NCBI RefSeq assembly: GCF_022832375.1
Contig: NZ_JALHLG010000014.1
Coordinates: 93,433 to 157,432, forward strand
Length of the DNA stretch: 64,000 nt
Direction of reading: 5' to 3'
Source: Novosphingobium beihaiense
GTDB lineage: Bacteria; Pseudomonadota; Alphaproteobacteria; Sphingomonadales; Sphingomonadaceae
The position numbers were made by a program, and so were the translations under genes. Positions 16,500 through 25,794 of this stretch are shown in pieces. Position 1 is the stretch's first letter, and each line of letters starts with the position of its first letter. Under the pieces are notes generated by a model, which searched no databases, was not told the DNA's origin, and saw only the letters and a list, made by a program, of their open reading frames with translations.

Positions 16500-17477
16500 A
16501 TGACCGCCATCGGGTTCGATGAACCTGGCGCGTCAGATGTCTTGCACCCCGTTACTTTGCCGGTTCCCGCGCCGGGGCCGGGCGAAGTGCTGGTCAAGGT
16601 TGCCTTTGCCGGGGTTAACCGCCCGGACGTTCTGCAGCGCTTGGGGCAGTATCCGCCGCCGCCGGGCGCCTCTCCGATTCCCGGCCTGGAAATTTCCGGC
16701 ACGGTTGCGGCGCTGGGCGACGGGGTCGCGGGGCTGGTGCCGGGCCAGGCGGTCTGCGCGCTGGTTTCGGGCGGGGGCTATGCGCAATATTGCCTGGCCA
16801 AGGCCGGGCATTGCCTGCCTGTGCCTGAAGGCCTGCCGCTCGCGGAAGCCGCCGCGCTGCCCGAGACTCTGTTCACCGTGTGGCACAACGTGTTTGAGCG
16901 CGGCTATGCGCGCGAAGGCGAAACAATCCTGGTCCACGGCGGCACCAGCGGCATCGGCACCATGGCGATCATGCTGGGCAGGCATTTCGGCCTGAAAGTG
17001 ATCGTGACGTGCGGTTCGCCCGAAAAGTGCGCGCAGGCGCTGGAGATCGGCGCGGCCCACGCGATCGACTACAAGGCGGCCGACTTCGTCGAAGAAGTGG
17101 CGAAAATCACCGGCGGCAAGGGCGTGGACCTCGTGCTGGACATGGTCGCGGGCAGCTATGTCCCGCGCAACCTGAAATGCCTGGCGATGGACGGGCGCCA
17201 TGTCACGATTGCCGTGCAGGGCGGCGCCAAGGCCGAGATCAATATGGCTGTCGTGATGACCCGCCGCTACACGCTCACCGGCTCGACGCTGCGGTCGCGG
17301 TCCGACGAGTTCAAGACGCTGCTGGTGCAGGAAATCGCGGCCAATGCCTGGCCGATCGTCGAAAGCGGCCATCTGCGCCCGGTCATGGATGCGCGTTTCC
17401 CTCTCGTAGAAGCGGCTGCGGCCCATGCGCGCATGGAAGCGGGCGATCACATCGGCAAGATCGTGCTGGAGGTTTGA
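16500..17477 (+). CDS. NADPH:quinone oxidoreductase, zinc-free MDR family
   Basis: The 325-residue protein belongs to the zinc-free medium-chain dehydrogenase family (TP53I3/PIG3-like). These enzymes pass electrons from NADPH to quinones or enones. The N-terminal GroES-like part is seen in VNRPDVLQRLGQYPPPPGAS. The Rossmann nucleotide loop is HGGTSGIGTMAI (about residue 140), and the C-terminal half ends with the usual IGKIVLEV. An in-frame ATG at 16476 would add eight residues; neither start has a good ribosome binding site. The gene continues into the GST gene 25 bp later. Confidence 0.92.
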   Translation: MTAIGFDEPGASDVLHPVTLPVPAPGPGEVLVKVAFAGVNRPDVLQRLGQYPPPPGASPIPGLEISGTVAALGDGVAGLVPGQAVCALVSGGGYAQYCLAKAGHCLPVPEGLPLAEAAALPETLFTVWHNVFERGYAREGETILVHGGTSGIGTMAIMLGRHFGLKVIVTCGSPEKCAQALEIGAAHAIDYKAADFVEEVAKITGGKGVDLVLDMVAGSYVPRNLKCLAMDGRHVTIAVQGGAKAEINMAVVMTRRYTLTGSTLRSRSDEFKTLLVQEIAANAWPIVESGHLRPVMDARFPLVEAAAAHARMEAGDHIGKIVLEV

Positions 17478-17502
17478 GGGCGCTCTTGTAATTGTCGCGC
17501 CC

Positions 17503-18117
17503 ATGAAAACTCTTACTCTTCATGAAGACCCGTGCAGCGGCAATTGCTACAAGATCCGCCTGACGGCGGCCCTGCTGGGCAAGCCGCTCACGCGCATTGC
17601 CTATGATATCCTGAAGGGGGAAACCCGCACACCGGCGTTCCTCCAAAACGTTAATGCCAATGGGCGTATCCCGGTGCTGCAGGCAGGAGACAGGTTCCTG
17701 CCCGAAAGCAATGCGGCCTGCTGGTATCTCGCCGAAGGTTCCGCGCTGATTCCGGGCGATGCGTTCGGCCGGGCGGACATGCTGCGCTGGATGTTCTTCG
17801 AGCAGTACAATCACGAGCCCAATGTCGCGACGCTGCGATTCTGGCTGTCGATCGTGGGAGAGGCCCATCTCACCGCGGCCCAGAAGGAGCAGATCGCAGG
17901 CAAGCGCGCAGGCGGGGAAGCGGCGCTGGCGCTGATGGAAGAGCATCTGGCCGGGCACGGCTGGTTCGTGGGGGGCAGCGTGACGCTCGCCGATATCGCG
18001 CTCTATGCCTATACCCATGTGTGTGAGGCGGGCGGTTTCCGGCTCGGGGACTATCCGGCGGTGTGCCGCTGGCTGGAGCGGGTCTCTGCCTTGCCGGGCT
18101 ATGTGCCGATGGATTGA
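17503..18117 (+). CDS. Glutathione S-transferase family protein
   Basis: The 204-residue protein has an N-terminal thioredoxin-like domain (TLHEDPCSGNCYKIRLTAAL) with the substrate and glutathione contact ESNAACWYLAEG at about 65-76. The all-helical C-terminal domain contains VGGSVTLADIALYAY, a GST signature. The residues CSGNC near position 12 could supply a catalytic cysteine or serine, as in beta or similar classes. The start is at 17503, 25 bp after the quinone oxidoreductase stop; together they look like a small redox or detoxification operon that ends at the hairpin 18157-18182. Confidence 0.9.
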   Translation: MKTLTLHEDPCSGNCYKIRLTAALLGKPLTRIAYDILKGETRTPAFLQNVNANGRIPVLQAGDRFLPESNAACWYLAEGSALIPGDAFGRADMLRWMFFEQYNHEPNVATLRFWLSIVGEAHLTAAQKEQIAGKRAGGEAALALMEEHLAGHGWFVGGSVTLADIALYAYTHVCEAGGFRLGDYPAVCRWLERVSALPGYVPMD

Positions 18118-18156
18118 TTGGGAGCCGATCGGGTCTTGAATCGGACGGCTATCGCG

Positions 18157-18182
18157 GCCGCGCTTGGAAATGCGCGGCTTTT
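18157..18182 (+). terminator. Terminator after the GST gene
   Basis: GCCGCGC (18157-18163) pairs perfectly with GCGCGGC (18172-18178) around an 8-base loop, followed by TTTTGC. It would end the quinone oxidoreductase and GST transcript. Confidence 0.75.
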
Positions 18183-18273
18183 GCTTGCCGAATCCGCAAA
18201 CTTTGCCTACATGCAGACCGGTACGGCCGCTCCGCGAAGGGGCGGCCCTTATTGTTTCCGCCGGAGATAGAGA

Positions 18274-18981
18274 ATGAGCCAGCCCACTCCGCTGATGCCG
18301 CACGCGACCGCCTCGTGGCTGGTCGACAATACCGCGCTGACCTTTGAGCAGATCGCCGAATTCTGCGGCCTGCACATGCTTGAGGTTCAGGCCATGGCCG
18401 ACGATCTCGCGTCCAGCAAGTACACCGGGCGCGATCCCGTGCGCGCGGGCGAGCTGACCATGGAAGAGATCGAGAAGGGCCAGAAGGATCCTGAGTACAA
18501 GCTCAGGATGCACAAGGTTCCGGTCACGGTCAGCCGCACCAAGGGCCCGCGCTATACGCCGGTCTCGAAGCGTCAGGACAAGCCGGACGGCATTGCCTGG
18601 ATTCTGCGCAATCACCCTGAAGTGTCGGACGCGCAGATCGGCAAGCTGATCGGCACCACCCGCAACACCATCGCCGCGATCCGCGACCGTTCGCACTGGA
18701 ACATCGCCAACATCACGCCGAAGGACCCGGTCACGCTGGGCCTCTGCTCGCAGCGCGAGCTGGACGCCATCGTCGCCAAGGCCGCCAAGAAGGCTGGTAT
18801 CGAGGACGAGGTTCCGGGCGATGAGCGTCTGGTCGATGACCGCGAAGCGCTGATCGAGGAACTGCGCGCCGAGCGTGAGGCCGCCGCCAAGGCCGCCAGC
18901 GAAGCCGCGCAGGAAGCCGAAGCCGCCGCCTGGCTCGAAGCCAAGCGCGCTGCCGAAGCCGCCGAGCAGAACGGCGAATAA
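18274..18981 (+). CDS. trcR: Cell-cycle transcriptional regulator TrcR (DUF1013)
   Basis: A 235-residue alphaproteobacterial protein of the TrcR family. It begins MSQPTPLMPHATASWLVDN, followed by the helix-turn-helix-like stretch SDAQIGKLIGTTRNTIAAIR (about 115-134). The family is tied to cell-cycle transcription. The C-terminal third is a long alanine- and glutamate-rich helix (about 187-235), probably a coiled coil. A stem-loop at 18223-18248 lies just upstream of the start in the 5' leader. Confidence 0.92.
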   Translation: MSQPTPLMPHATASWLVDNTALTFEQIAEFCGLHMLEVQAMADDLASSKYTGRDPVRAGELTMEEIEKGQKDPEYKLRMHKVPVTVSRTKGPRYTPVSKRQDKPDGIAWILRNHPEVSDAQIGKLIGTTRNTIAAIRDRSHWNIANITPKDPVTLGLCSQRELDAIVAKAAKKAGIEDEVPGDERLVDDREALIEELRAEREAAAKAASEAAQEAEAAAWLEAKRAAEAAEQNGE

Positions 18982-19038
18982 TAGAGCTTCCGTTTGACTG
19001 GTAGCAGCCCTGCCGGTCAAATCCGATAGGATACAGCT

Positions 19039-19073
19039 AACCCCGCCCCGGACCTTCCGGGAGCGGGGTTTTG
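19039..19073 (+). terminator. Terminator after trcR
   Basis: The stem AACCCCGC/GCGGGGTT (19039-19046 with 19063-19070) continues into CCCGG/CCGGG with one bulged A, and is followed by TTTTG. A weaker stem, TTTGACTGG...CCGGTCAAA, lies just before it. Confidence 0.8.
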
Positions 19074-19110
19074 CTTGGCGCAAAATGCAGGAAATCTGAA
19101 TCTGGGCCCG

Positions 19111-19184
19111 CTCACCCTGAGCCTGTCGAAGGGTGTTGAACCCGGCGCCGCGCCTGCGTCCTTCGACAGGCTCAGGACGAGCGG
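19111..19184. repeat. REP-like palindromic repeat, family A, paired inverted copies
   Basis: The 17-mer CCTGAGCCTGTCGAAGG (19116-19132) is exactly matched in inverse at 19160-19176 by CCTTCGACAGGCTCAGG, and the flanks are nearly matched too. The spacer is 27 bp. A diverged single copy is at 43998-44022. This kind of repeat is common in sphingomonad genomes. It sits between trcR and a lipoprotein gene. Confidence 0.85.
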
Positions 19185-19203
19185 AGGTGGTGCGGACTTC
19201 CGT

Positions 19204-19653
19204 TTAATTCTGCTTGAGTGCTGCCGCGCAGGCTGCGCGGTCCACGTCACGCCCGTCCGAGGCGCGGCGGGCATCGACATACGTGGCCAGCGGCTCGCGC
19301 GAGCGCGAGGTGGGATAGAGGTAGATGTCCAGCACGCAGGGCGTGCCGGTGAACTGCAGCTTGCGGGCATCGCCTTCCCAGACGTCGAGCCGGGGCTGGC
19401 CGAATTCGCGGACAAGCTGCTTCTGCGTTGCCCCGATCACGCCTTCCAGCCCGGGGATCGACTGGAACTGCGGATCGCGCGGCGCCGTGCGGCTGGGCTG
19501 GCGCACCGGAGGCACGGCGGACGTGCCCTTGGGCGGCCGGGGCGTGCTGGCAACGCCGCCTACGCCGCAGCCTGCCAGCAGCAGGGCCAGTGAACAGGCG
19601 GCCAGTGCCGCGTGAAAGCGTTTGGGGGCCCCGCCCCGATACCGTTCTTGCAT
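19204..19653 (-). CDS. Predicted lipoprotein of unknown function
   Basis: The 149-residue product has a basic start and the signal and lipobox FHAALAACSLALLLAGCG at residues 13-30. The mature part is proline-rich at first. It then has a conserved-looking globular block (VREFGQPRLDVWEGDARKLQ, followed by TGTPCVLDIYLYP). This pattern resembles small lipoproteins of the SmpA/OmlA-like beta-barrel-assembly type, though I would not assign that. The two cysteines in the mature part (TPCVLD, RAACAA) might form a disulfide. It diverges from the adenosine kinase gene. Confidence 0.72.
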   Translation of the reverse strand: MQERYRGGAPKRFHAALAACSLALLLAGCGVGGVASTPRPPKGTSAVPPVRQPSRTAPRDPQFQSIPGLEGVIGATQKQLVREFGQPRLDVWEGDARKLQFTGTPCVLDIYLYPTSRSREPLATYVDARRASDGRDVDRAACAAALKQN

Positions 19654-19799
19654 AGTTGGACCATCGCATTGCGCGGCGCGGCCGGGCTGTCAACGGGCCG
19701 ATTCCGGGCCAGCGCTTGCGGAGCGGCAGACCGCGCGCTACTCGCGGTCCATTGCTTTTTCGCGTTCGCGCCTCAGCTATTCAAGGATAGACCTGCTTC

Positions 19800-20795
19800 A
19801 TGACCCAACCGAGCCTGGATGTCATCGCCATCGGCAACGCCATCATCGACGTCATCGCCAATTGCGAAGACAGCCTGATCGAGGAACTGGGTCTGGCCCG
19901 CGGCGGCATGATGCTCATCGACGATGAGCAGGCCAGCAGCCTTTATGAGGCCATGGGCCCCGCGCGCGAGATCTCGGGCGGTTCGGCTGCCAATACGCTG
20001 GCGGGCCTTGCCCAGCTCGGCGCCAAGTGCGGCTTCATCGGCCAGGTCGCGCAGGACCAGCTCGGCGACGTCTTCACACATGACATCCGCGCGGGCGGCA
20101 TTCACTTCGACGTTCCCGCGCGTGAGGGCAATCCGCCGACGGCCCGCTGCCTGATCTTCGTCACGCCCGACGGCCAGCGCACGATGAACACGTTCCTCGG
20201 CGCGTCGCACTATCTGCCGGCCGAAGCGCTTGACGAAGCGCTGATCGCCGATGCGGCAGTGCTCTATCTCGAAGGTTATCTGTGGGATCCGGAAGAGCCG
20301 CGCGCCGCGATGCGTAAGGCCATCGCCGCTGCCCGCGCCGCCGGGCGCAAGGTGGCCTTCACCCCGTCCGAGACGTTCGTGATCGACCGCCATCGCGCCG
20401 ATTTCCTCGACCTGATCGACGCCGGGCAGATCGACGTGCTGTTCTGCAACGAGCATGAAATGGCCGCGCTTACCGGAGAGGCGGATTTTGAGGCAGGCAT
20501 TGCCGCGCTGGCGCCCAGGATTCCGGTGCTGGTCGTCACCCGCAGCGCCGATGGCGCGGTGGCTGTGGCCAATGGCGTGCGCTCGCAAGTCGCCGCCGAA
20601 CCGATCGACAAGGTTGTCGACACCACCGGCGCGGGCGACCTGTTCGCTGCCGGGTTCCTGTTCGGCCATGTTCGCGGCAAGCCGGTGGAAGACTGCCTGC
20701 GCATGGGCGCGATTTGCGCCAGCGAGATCATCTCGCACTACGGCGCCCGTGCCGAGGCGAGCCTCAAGGACCTTGTCGGCACCCGCATGGGGTAA
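19800..20795 (+). CDS. Adenosine kinase (PfkB family)
   Basis: A ribokinase-fold sugar/nucleoside kinase of 331 residues. The signature DTTGAGDLFAAGF holds the catalytic aspartate and the anion hole, and GGSAANTLAG near residue 60 binds the substrate. The overall pattern is that of bacterial adenosine kinase-type PfkB proteins. Such an enzyme would salvage adenosine to AMP. The nucleoside specificity is inferred by resemblance only. A DEDDh exonuclease gene follows 31 bp later. Confidence 0.88.
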   Translation: MTQPSLDVIAIGNAIIDVIANCEDSLIEELGLARGGMMLIDDEQASSLYEAMGPAREISGGSAANTLAGLAQLGAKCGFIGQVAQDQLGDVFTHDIRAGGIHFDVPAREGNPPTARCLIFVTPDGQRTMNTFLGASHYLPAEALDEALIADAAVLYLEGYLWDPEEPRAAMRKAIAAARAAGRKVAFTPSETFVIDRHRADFLDLIDAGQIDVLFCNEHEMAALTGEADFEAGIAALAPRIPVLVVTRSADGAVAVANGVRSQVAAEPIDKVVDTTGAGDLFAAGFLFGHVRGKPVEDCLRMGAICASEIISHYGARAEASLKDLVGTRMG

Positions 20796-20826
20796 ACCTG
20801 GAAGCTGAACCCGAAGGGGAAGCCTA

Positions 20827-21345
20827 TTGATCTGTCCGGCGTTGATCGACTTCGAAGCGAGCTGCCTGCCCGAATACGGCCGGTCGTTTCCCATCGAAGT
20901 CGCCATCGCCCGGATGGACGGCAGGAACCATGCCTGGTTGATCAGGCCCGCCGCGGCCTGGCAGTACTGGGATTGGTCGCAAGAGGCCGAGAGTCTCCAC
21001 GGGATCAGCCGTGAACTTGTCGAACGCGAAGGCCTGCCGCCCGCGCAGGTCGTGGCGGAAATGGCCGCGTTCGTGTGCGATTGCCGCGTCTATGCCGATG
21101 CCGATCTCGATCAGTACTGGCTCGAAGTACTGTGCCAGGCGGCAGGGGCGAAGCTGCCGTTTCCGGTGCGCTATCTGGGCGAACTGATGCAGAAGCGCGG
21201 CTACACCCGCCCGCAGGTCGTTGCCGCGCTGGAAGAGGCCAAACGGCGCCTGCCCAAGGAACACCTCGCGCGTGAGGATGCCAAGCGGCTCGCGCTGACG
21301 GTAAAGCTGCTGTTCGACGAGCCGCCGCAGGGGGTGAGCACCTGA
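20827..21345 (+). CDS. DEDDh-type 3'-5' exonuclease-like protein
   Basis: The 172-residue protein shows the exonuclease motifs. They are DFEAS (Exo I, residues 8-12), the ADADLDQYW block as the likely Exo II aspartate, and HLAREDAKRL as the HxAxxDA-type Exo III. It looks complete although short, so it may be an RNase T or DnaQ-like nuclease. The start is TTG at 20827, preceded by the purine run GAAGGGGAAG. There is no recognised partner; it is downstream of the adenosine kinase gene. Confidence 0.75.
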   Translation: MICPALIDFEASCLPEYGRSFPIEVAIARMDGRNHAWLIRPAAAWQYWDWSQEAESLHGISRELVEREGLPPAQVVAEMAAFVCDCRVYADADLDQYWLEVLCQAAGAKLPFPVRYLGELMQKRGYTRPQVVAALEEAKRRLPKEHLAREDAKRLALTVKLLFDEPPQGVST

Positions 21346-21362
21346 TGCTTGCCGCTTGCCGG

Positions 21363-21854
21363 TCAGCTATCCTGCTTGTCTTCGGTAGCGGCCTGCAGCG
21401 TGGCCAGGCATTGCGCCTTGCGCTGTTCACGGTCCCCGGCGATGTCCTGCGCGACCCGGCCGGGCAGAGCACAATCTTTCGTCGGGCGGACGGGGTGCTT
21501 GGCGTGGCAGCTTGATTCGGTGGTAAACCAGTCGTCCGCGCAGTCCTCGTAAGCAGCCACATCCGCATCGTGCAGGCTCTGGCAACTGCGCGTCCAGCGG
21601 TGCTTATAGGACAGGTCGGCGAAATTGACGCAGTCGTCGTAGGCGATTTGCGCGGCCTGCGCGCGCTTGGCGCGTTCGGCGAGGGCCTTGGTCTGCCGGT
21701 CCGAGGTTACTTTCCGGGCGGTCATGGCCATCGCCTGACGGCGGACATCCTGCGAAGGCAGATAGATGCCGTAATAGAACCCCGCACCGCTGCCCGCGAG
21801 CAGGGCGCCCGCGGCCAGTGACAGCTTCAGGATGGCATCGGCGTGCTTAAGCAT
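21363..21854 (-). CDS. Hypothetical membrane-anchored, cysteine-rich protein
   Basis: A 163-residue product with one N-terminal membrane segment ([21 protein letters not shown], about 12-32) and a mostly charged exported part. That part has seven cysteines, often spaced DDC, RSC, EDC, SSC, KDC and QC, which suggests disulfides in the periplasm. No known domain was recognised. Its ATG overlaps the purD stop by 8 bp, so it is probably co-transcribed with purD. Confidence 0.72.
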   Translation of the reverse strand: MLKHADAILKLSLAAGALLAGSGAGFYYGIYLPSQDVRRQAMAMTARKVTSDRQTKALAERAKRAQAAQIAYDDCVNFADLSYKHRWTRSCQSLHDADVAAYEDCADDWFTTESSCHAKHPVRPTKDCALPGRVAQDIAGDREQRKAQCLATLQAATEDKQDS

Positions 21855-23130
21855 GGTGCTTTTCGCGTGCTACTTCGCGCCAGCCGATGTCGCGGCGGCA
21901 GAAACCGCTGGCAAAATCGATCGCATCGACCGCCGCATAGGCTTTCGATTGGGCTTCAGTCACCGATGCGCCGCGCGCCGTCACATTGAGCACGCGCCCG
22001 CCACTGGCGGTAAGCTGGCCGTCCTTCAGCGCCGTTCCGGCATGGAAGACTTTGGCGCCATCGGCTTCGGCGGCCGCAATCCCGTTGATCGCGCCGCCCT
22101 TTTCCGGCGTGCCGGGATAGCCCTTGGCCGCCATGACCACGGTTAGCGCGGTATCGTCCGAAAAGCGCGGCGGCTCGATCGCGCCGAGGCGGTTCTCGGC
22201 GCAGGCGTGGAGCAGCTCGGCCAGATCCGATTCGAGCCGCAACAGCATGACCTGGCATTCCGGATCGCCGAAACGGCAGTTGTATTCGATGAGTTTGGGC
22301 CCTTCGCGCGTCAGCATCAGGCCCAGGAACAGCACGCCCGAATAGGGCATGCCTTCGTCCGCCAGAGTCCTCACGGTGGGGGCGATGATGCGGGTCATCG
22401 CCTCGCCTGCCAGCTCCGCCGTCAGCACCGGGGCGGGGCTGTAGGCGCCCATGCCGCCGGTGTTGGGGCCGGTGTCGCCGTCGCCCACGCGCTTGTGGTC
22501 CTGCGCCGAGGCGAAGGGGACGATGGTGGAGCCGTCGGTCAGCGCGAAGAAGCTCGCTTCCTCGCCTTCGAGGAATTCCTCGATCACCGCTTCCGCGCCC
22601 GCCTCGCCGAAGCGTCCGGCGAAAATGTCGCGCACGGCCTCTTCGGCTTCGGGCATGGTCATGGCGACGGTCACGCCCTTGCCGGCGGCAAGGCCATCGG
22701 CCTTGATCACCACCGGCGAGCCGAACTTCGCCAGCGCGGCCATGGCATCCGCTTCGTTCGAGACGCGCTCGTAACCGCCGGTGGGGATGTTCGCGCGGGC
22801 GCACAAGTCCTTGGTGAAGCCCTTGGAGCCTTCGAGCTGGGCTGCCGCCTTGCTGGGGCCGAACACGGCAAAGCCCTGATCGCGCAGGGAATCGGCAAGG
22901 CCGTCCACCAGCGGGGCTTCCGGACCGATGACGACAAGGCCGATCACCTTCTCTTCGCAAAAGGCGATCACGGAGCCATGATCGGTGGCATCGAGCGCCA
23001 CGCAGGTGGCATGTTCGGCAATCCCCGGATTTCCGAGCGCGGCCCAGAGCGTTTCGCAGAGCGGGGATTGCGCCAGCTTCCAGGCCAGCGCATGTTCGCG
23101 GCCGCCGGAGCCCAGAAGAAGGATGTTCAT
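21847..23130 (-). CDS. purD: Phosphoribosylamine-glycine ligase (GAR synthetase)
   Basis: PurD is the second step of purine biosynthesis: phosphoribosylamine plus glycine and ATP gives GAR. The 427-residue ATP-grasp enzyme begins [19 protein letters not shown]. It has the [18 protein letters not shown] and [17 protein letters not shown] blocks of the family. The start is only 5 bp from the divergent xseA start. It is followed by the hypothetical cysteine-rich gene. Confidence 0.97.
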   Translation of the reverse strand: MNILLLGSGGREHALAWKLAQSPLCETLWAALGNPGIAEHATCVALDATDHGSVIAFCEEKVIGLVVIGPEAPLVDGLADSLRDQGFAVFGPSKAAAQLEGSKGFTKDLCARANIPTGGYERVSNEADAMAALAKFGSPVVIKADGLAAGKGVTVAMTMPEAEEAVRDIFAGRFGEAGAEAVIEEFLEGEEASFFALTDGSTIVPFASAQDHKRVGDGDTGPNTGGMGAYSPAPVLTAELAGEAMTRIIAPTVRTLADEGMPYSGVLFLGLMLTREGPKLIEYNCRFGDPECQVMLLRLESDLAELLHACAENRLGAIEPPRFSDDTALTVVMAAKGYPGTPEKGGAINGIAAAEADGAKVFHAGTALKDGQLTASGGRVLNVTARGASVTEAQSKAYAAVDAIDFASGFCRRDIGWREVAREKHHA

Positions 23131-23135
23131 TACCC

Positions 23136-24629
23136 GTGCCTTTCTACAATGACGAGTACGATGATGGTCGTTCGGGGGGGCTGGTAGCGAAGCAAGGCGC
23201 CGGGGACAACGCCGCCCCGCTTTCGGTGAGCGAGATATCCGCGCTGCTGAAGCGCACGGTGGAGGACCGCTTCGGCTTCGTGCGCCTGCGCGGCGAGCTT
23301 TCGGGGGTGAAGCGGGCGGCCTCGGGCCACCTCTATTGTGCGCTCAAGGACGACAAGGCGGTGATCGACGGGGTGATGTGGCGCGGCGGCGCGCAGCGTC
23401 TGGCCTTCCGCCCCGAAGATGGGATCGAGGTGATCGCCACCGGCAAGCTGACAACCTATCCGGGACGTTCGAAGTATCAGATCGTCATCGAATCGATGGA
23501 GATCGCGGGCGAAGGCGCGCTGCTGGCGCTGCTGGAAAAGCTGCGCGCGCGGCTGGCGGCCGAAGGCCTCTTCGCGCCCGAGCGCAAGCGGGCCCTGCCG
23601 TTCCTGCCGCGCGTGATCGGCGTCGTGACGTCACCCACCGGCGCGGTGATCCGCGATATCCTCCACCGTCTGGCGGACCGTTTTCCGAGCCGGGTGCTGG
23701 TCTGGCCGGTGCTGGTGCAGGGGGAAGGTGCAGCGCAACAGGTGGCCAATGCCGTGCGTGGTTTCTCGGCGATCGCGCCCGGCGGGCCGGTGCCACGCCC
23801 CGATGTGGTGATCGTCGCGCGCGGCGGCGGCTCGATCGAGGACTTGTGGAGCTTCAACGAGGAAGCGGTGGTGCGCGCCGTCGCCGAATCGGCGATTCCG
23901 GTGATCTCGGCCGTCGGGCACGAGACCGACACGACCTTGTGCGATCATGCGGCCGATCGCCGCGCGCCCACGCCTACGGCCGCCGCCGAAATCGCGGTGC
24001 CGGTGCGGGCTGAGCTGATGGCGCAGCTCGACGAACTGGCGCTGCGCAAGCGCCGCTGCGCGATGCGCCCGGTCGTGCTGGGCCGCGAACGGCTGGAGGC
24101 CCGCGTGCAGCGCCTGCCCAGGCCCGACGCGATCCTGGCGGCCAAGGCGCAGAAGCTGGACGAACTTGCCGACCGGTTGCGGCGCGGCCTGCAGGATCGG
24201 GAGCGCGCCAAGCGCGAGCGGCTCGGCCAGACCGCCGCCAAGCTCTCGCTGCCGCTGCTGCGCCAGCGCGTGGCGGCCAGCAATGAGCGGCTGGAGCGGG
24301 CAGGGATGACGCCGCGCCTGCTAAGCCGCCGCTGGACGCAGGCGCGCGATGCGCTGGCGCCGGTGGCACGCGTGTTGCCGCAGCTCGATCCGCGCCTGCC
24401 GCTCCAGCGCGGCTACGCGCTTGTCACCAGCGTGGACGGGCAGGCGCTCACCAGCCGCGAGCGCGCCGCGCAGGAGGCCGCGCTGGTGCTCGAATTCCGC
24501 GATGGCAAGCTGCCGGTCACGGCCGGTTCAGCCGCACCGGCGCAAAGTCCCGTTTCCCCTCCACCGGCGCCTCCCCGCAAAGCGGCGCGCCCGAAAGCCC
24601 CGGAGCCCCGGCAGGGCGATTTGTTCTGA
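23136..24629 (+). CDS. xseA: Exodeoxyribonuclease VII large subunit
   Basis: XseA is the catalytic subunit of the single-strand DNA nuclease exonuclease VII. The 497-residue protein begins with GTG and has an N-terminal OB fold ([20 protein letters not shown] at about 30-49). The catalytic core has [19 protein letters not shown] and the later [21 protein letters not shown] long coiled-coil region and a proline-rich tail follow. The GTG at 23136 matches expected length; the next in-frame GTG at 23226 would lose the OB-fold start. The small subunit gene is not in the window. Confidence 0.94.
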   Translation: MPFYNDEYDDGRSGGLVAKQGAGDNAAPLSVSEISALLKRTVEDRFGFVRLRGELSGVKRAASGHLYCALKDDKAVIDGVMWRGGAQRLAFRPEDGIEVIATGKLTTYPGRSKYQIVIESMEIAGEGALLALLEKLRARLAAEGLFAPERKRALPFLPRVIGVVTSPTGAVIRDILHRLADRFPSRVLVWPVLVQGEGAAQQVANAVRGFSAIAPGGPVPRPDVVIVARGGGSIEDLWSFNEEAVVRAVAESAIPVISAVGHETDTTLCDHAADRRAPTPTAAAEIAVPVRAELMAQLDELALRKRRCAMRPVVLGRERLEARVQRLPRPDAILAAKAQKLDELADRLRRGLQDRERAKRERLGQTAAKLSLPLLRQRVAASNERLERAGMTPRLLSRRWTQARDALAPVARVLPQLDPRLPLQRGYALVTSVDGQALTSRERAAQEAALVLEFRDGKLPVTAGSAAPAQSPVSPPPAPPRKAARPKAPEPRQGDLF

Positions 24630-24649
24630 CCGGCAGGCTTTGTTAGGAA

Positions 24650-24859
24650 ATGTCCATGCTTATGTCCTCCGCCGACCGCCCCGCAAAGCTCAGCTATGGC
24701 CCCAACGGGTTCCGCGTGATCAGCCCCGGCCACTACGTGACTTGTGCCGTAACCGGGGAGCAGGTTCCGCTCGAAGCCTTGCGGTACTGGAGCGCGGACC
24801 GGCAGGAGGCTTACGCCAGCGCGGAGATCGCCACCAAGCGCCTGCTTGAACAGGCATGA
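24650..24859 (+). CDS. DUF2093 family protein
   Basis: A 69-residue protein with the DUF2093 core YGPNGFRVISPGHYVTCAV, then PLEALRYWSADRQEAY. The function is unknown and the family is restricted mainly to alphaproteobacteria. A purine-rich TTAGGAA precedes the ATG. Its stop overlaps the start of the M23 gene (ATGA), implying joint translation. Confidence 0.87.
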   Translation: MSMLMSSADRPAKLSYGPNGFRVISPGHYVTCAVTGEQVPLEALRYWSADRQEAYASAEIATKRLLEQA

Positions 24860-25746
24860 GGCGGCGTACCTTTGCCATCGCCTCGCTGCCCGCTCTTGCG
24901 ATGGCAGCGATTGGCGGCGTGCTGGCCTTCACCGGCGGGTCTTTCCACGCGGGCAGCACCGCCGGTGCCGCCACGCCAGCCACCAAGGCGGCGCTCACCT
25001 ATTCGGGTGAACTGACGCAGGGCGGCTGGATTCACGGCACGGTGCCTGCAGGCACCAAGGCGCTCACCCTGGATGGCCAGCCAGTGCCGGTTGCGTCCGA
25101 TGGCGCCTGGTTCGCCGCGTTTGACCGCGATGCCGGGCCGAAGGCCGCGCTGGCCGTGACGGCGGCCAATGGCGGTGTCACGCGCCAGACGCTCACGATT
25201 GCCCCGCGCGCCTGGCACATCGAGCACATCAATATTCCCCGCAAGCCTGGTGGCCCCAGTGCGGCGTTCATGAAGCTGCGGCGCCCCGAACTTGCGCAAA
25301 TCCATGCGGCACGGGCGATGCGGACCGGCGCGCAAGGCTGGCGCGAACATTTCATCTGGCCGGTGAAAGGCCGCATCTCCGGACGGTTCGGTTCGCAGCG
25401 CATCTATCGTGGAGAGCCGGGCAGCTATCATTCGGGAATCGACATCACTACCGGGCACAGCGGCACGCCCTTCGTCGCGCCTGCGGACGGGGTGGTGATT
25501 CTGGCGGCGAAGAAGCCCTTCACGCTGGAAGGCAACCTGCTGATGATCGACCACGGGATGGGGCTCAACAGTGCGTTCCTGCACTGCTCGCAGATCCTGG
25601 TGAAGGTCGGCGATCACGTGAAGCAGGGACAGGTCATTGGCAAGATCGGCATGACCGGCCGCGCCACCGGCCCGCATCTGCACTGGTCTATCAAGTGGGA
25701 GAATGCGCGGCTCGATCCGTTGCTGTTCACTGGCCCGATGAAGTGA
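24856..25746 (+). CDS. M23-family peptidase, exported
   Basis: The 296-residue protein has an N-terminal signal-anchor (FAIASLPALAMAAIGGVLAF, about 5-24). A beta-rich middle domain follows, then a C-terminal LytM domain with the zinc motifs HSGIDIT (HxxxD) and GPHLHWS (HxH). It probably cuts or senses peptidoglycan in the periplasm. It overlaps the DUF2093 gene by 4 bp. It is a different paralogue from the 8051 gene; the domains before the catalytic part are unrelated in length. Confidence 0.9.
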   Translation: MRRRTFAIASLPALAMAAIGGVLAFTGGSFHAGSTAGAATPATKAALTYSGELTQGGWIHGTVPAGTKALTLDGQPVPVASDGAWFAAFDRDAGPKAALAVTAANGGVTRQTLTIAPRAWHIEHINIPRKPGGPSAAFMKLRRPELAQIHAARAMRTGAQGWREHFIWPVKGRISGRFGSQRIYRGEPGSYHSGIDITTGHSGTPFVAPADGVVILAAKKPFTLEGNLLMIDHGMGLNSAFLHCSQILVKVGDHVKQGQVIGKIGMTGRATGPHLHWSIKWENARLDPLLFTGPMK

Positions 25747-25794
25747 TGGCGCGCGGCGCTTGCAGCAGGACCGGAACGGTCTAGATAAGCGTTC

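Noticed and set aside
25615..25620. A CACGTG core in the second M23 gene, similar to the parS centre (also 15738-15743 in clpA).
   Set aside because: It lies inside a gene and lacks the GTT/AAC arms.
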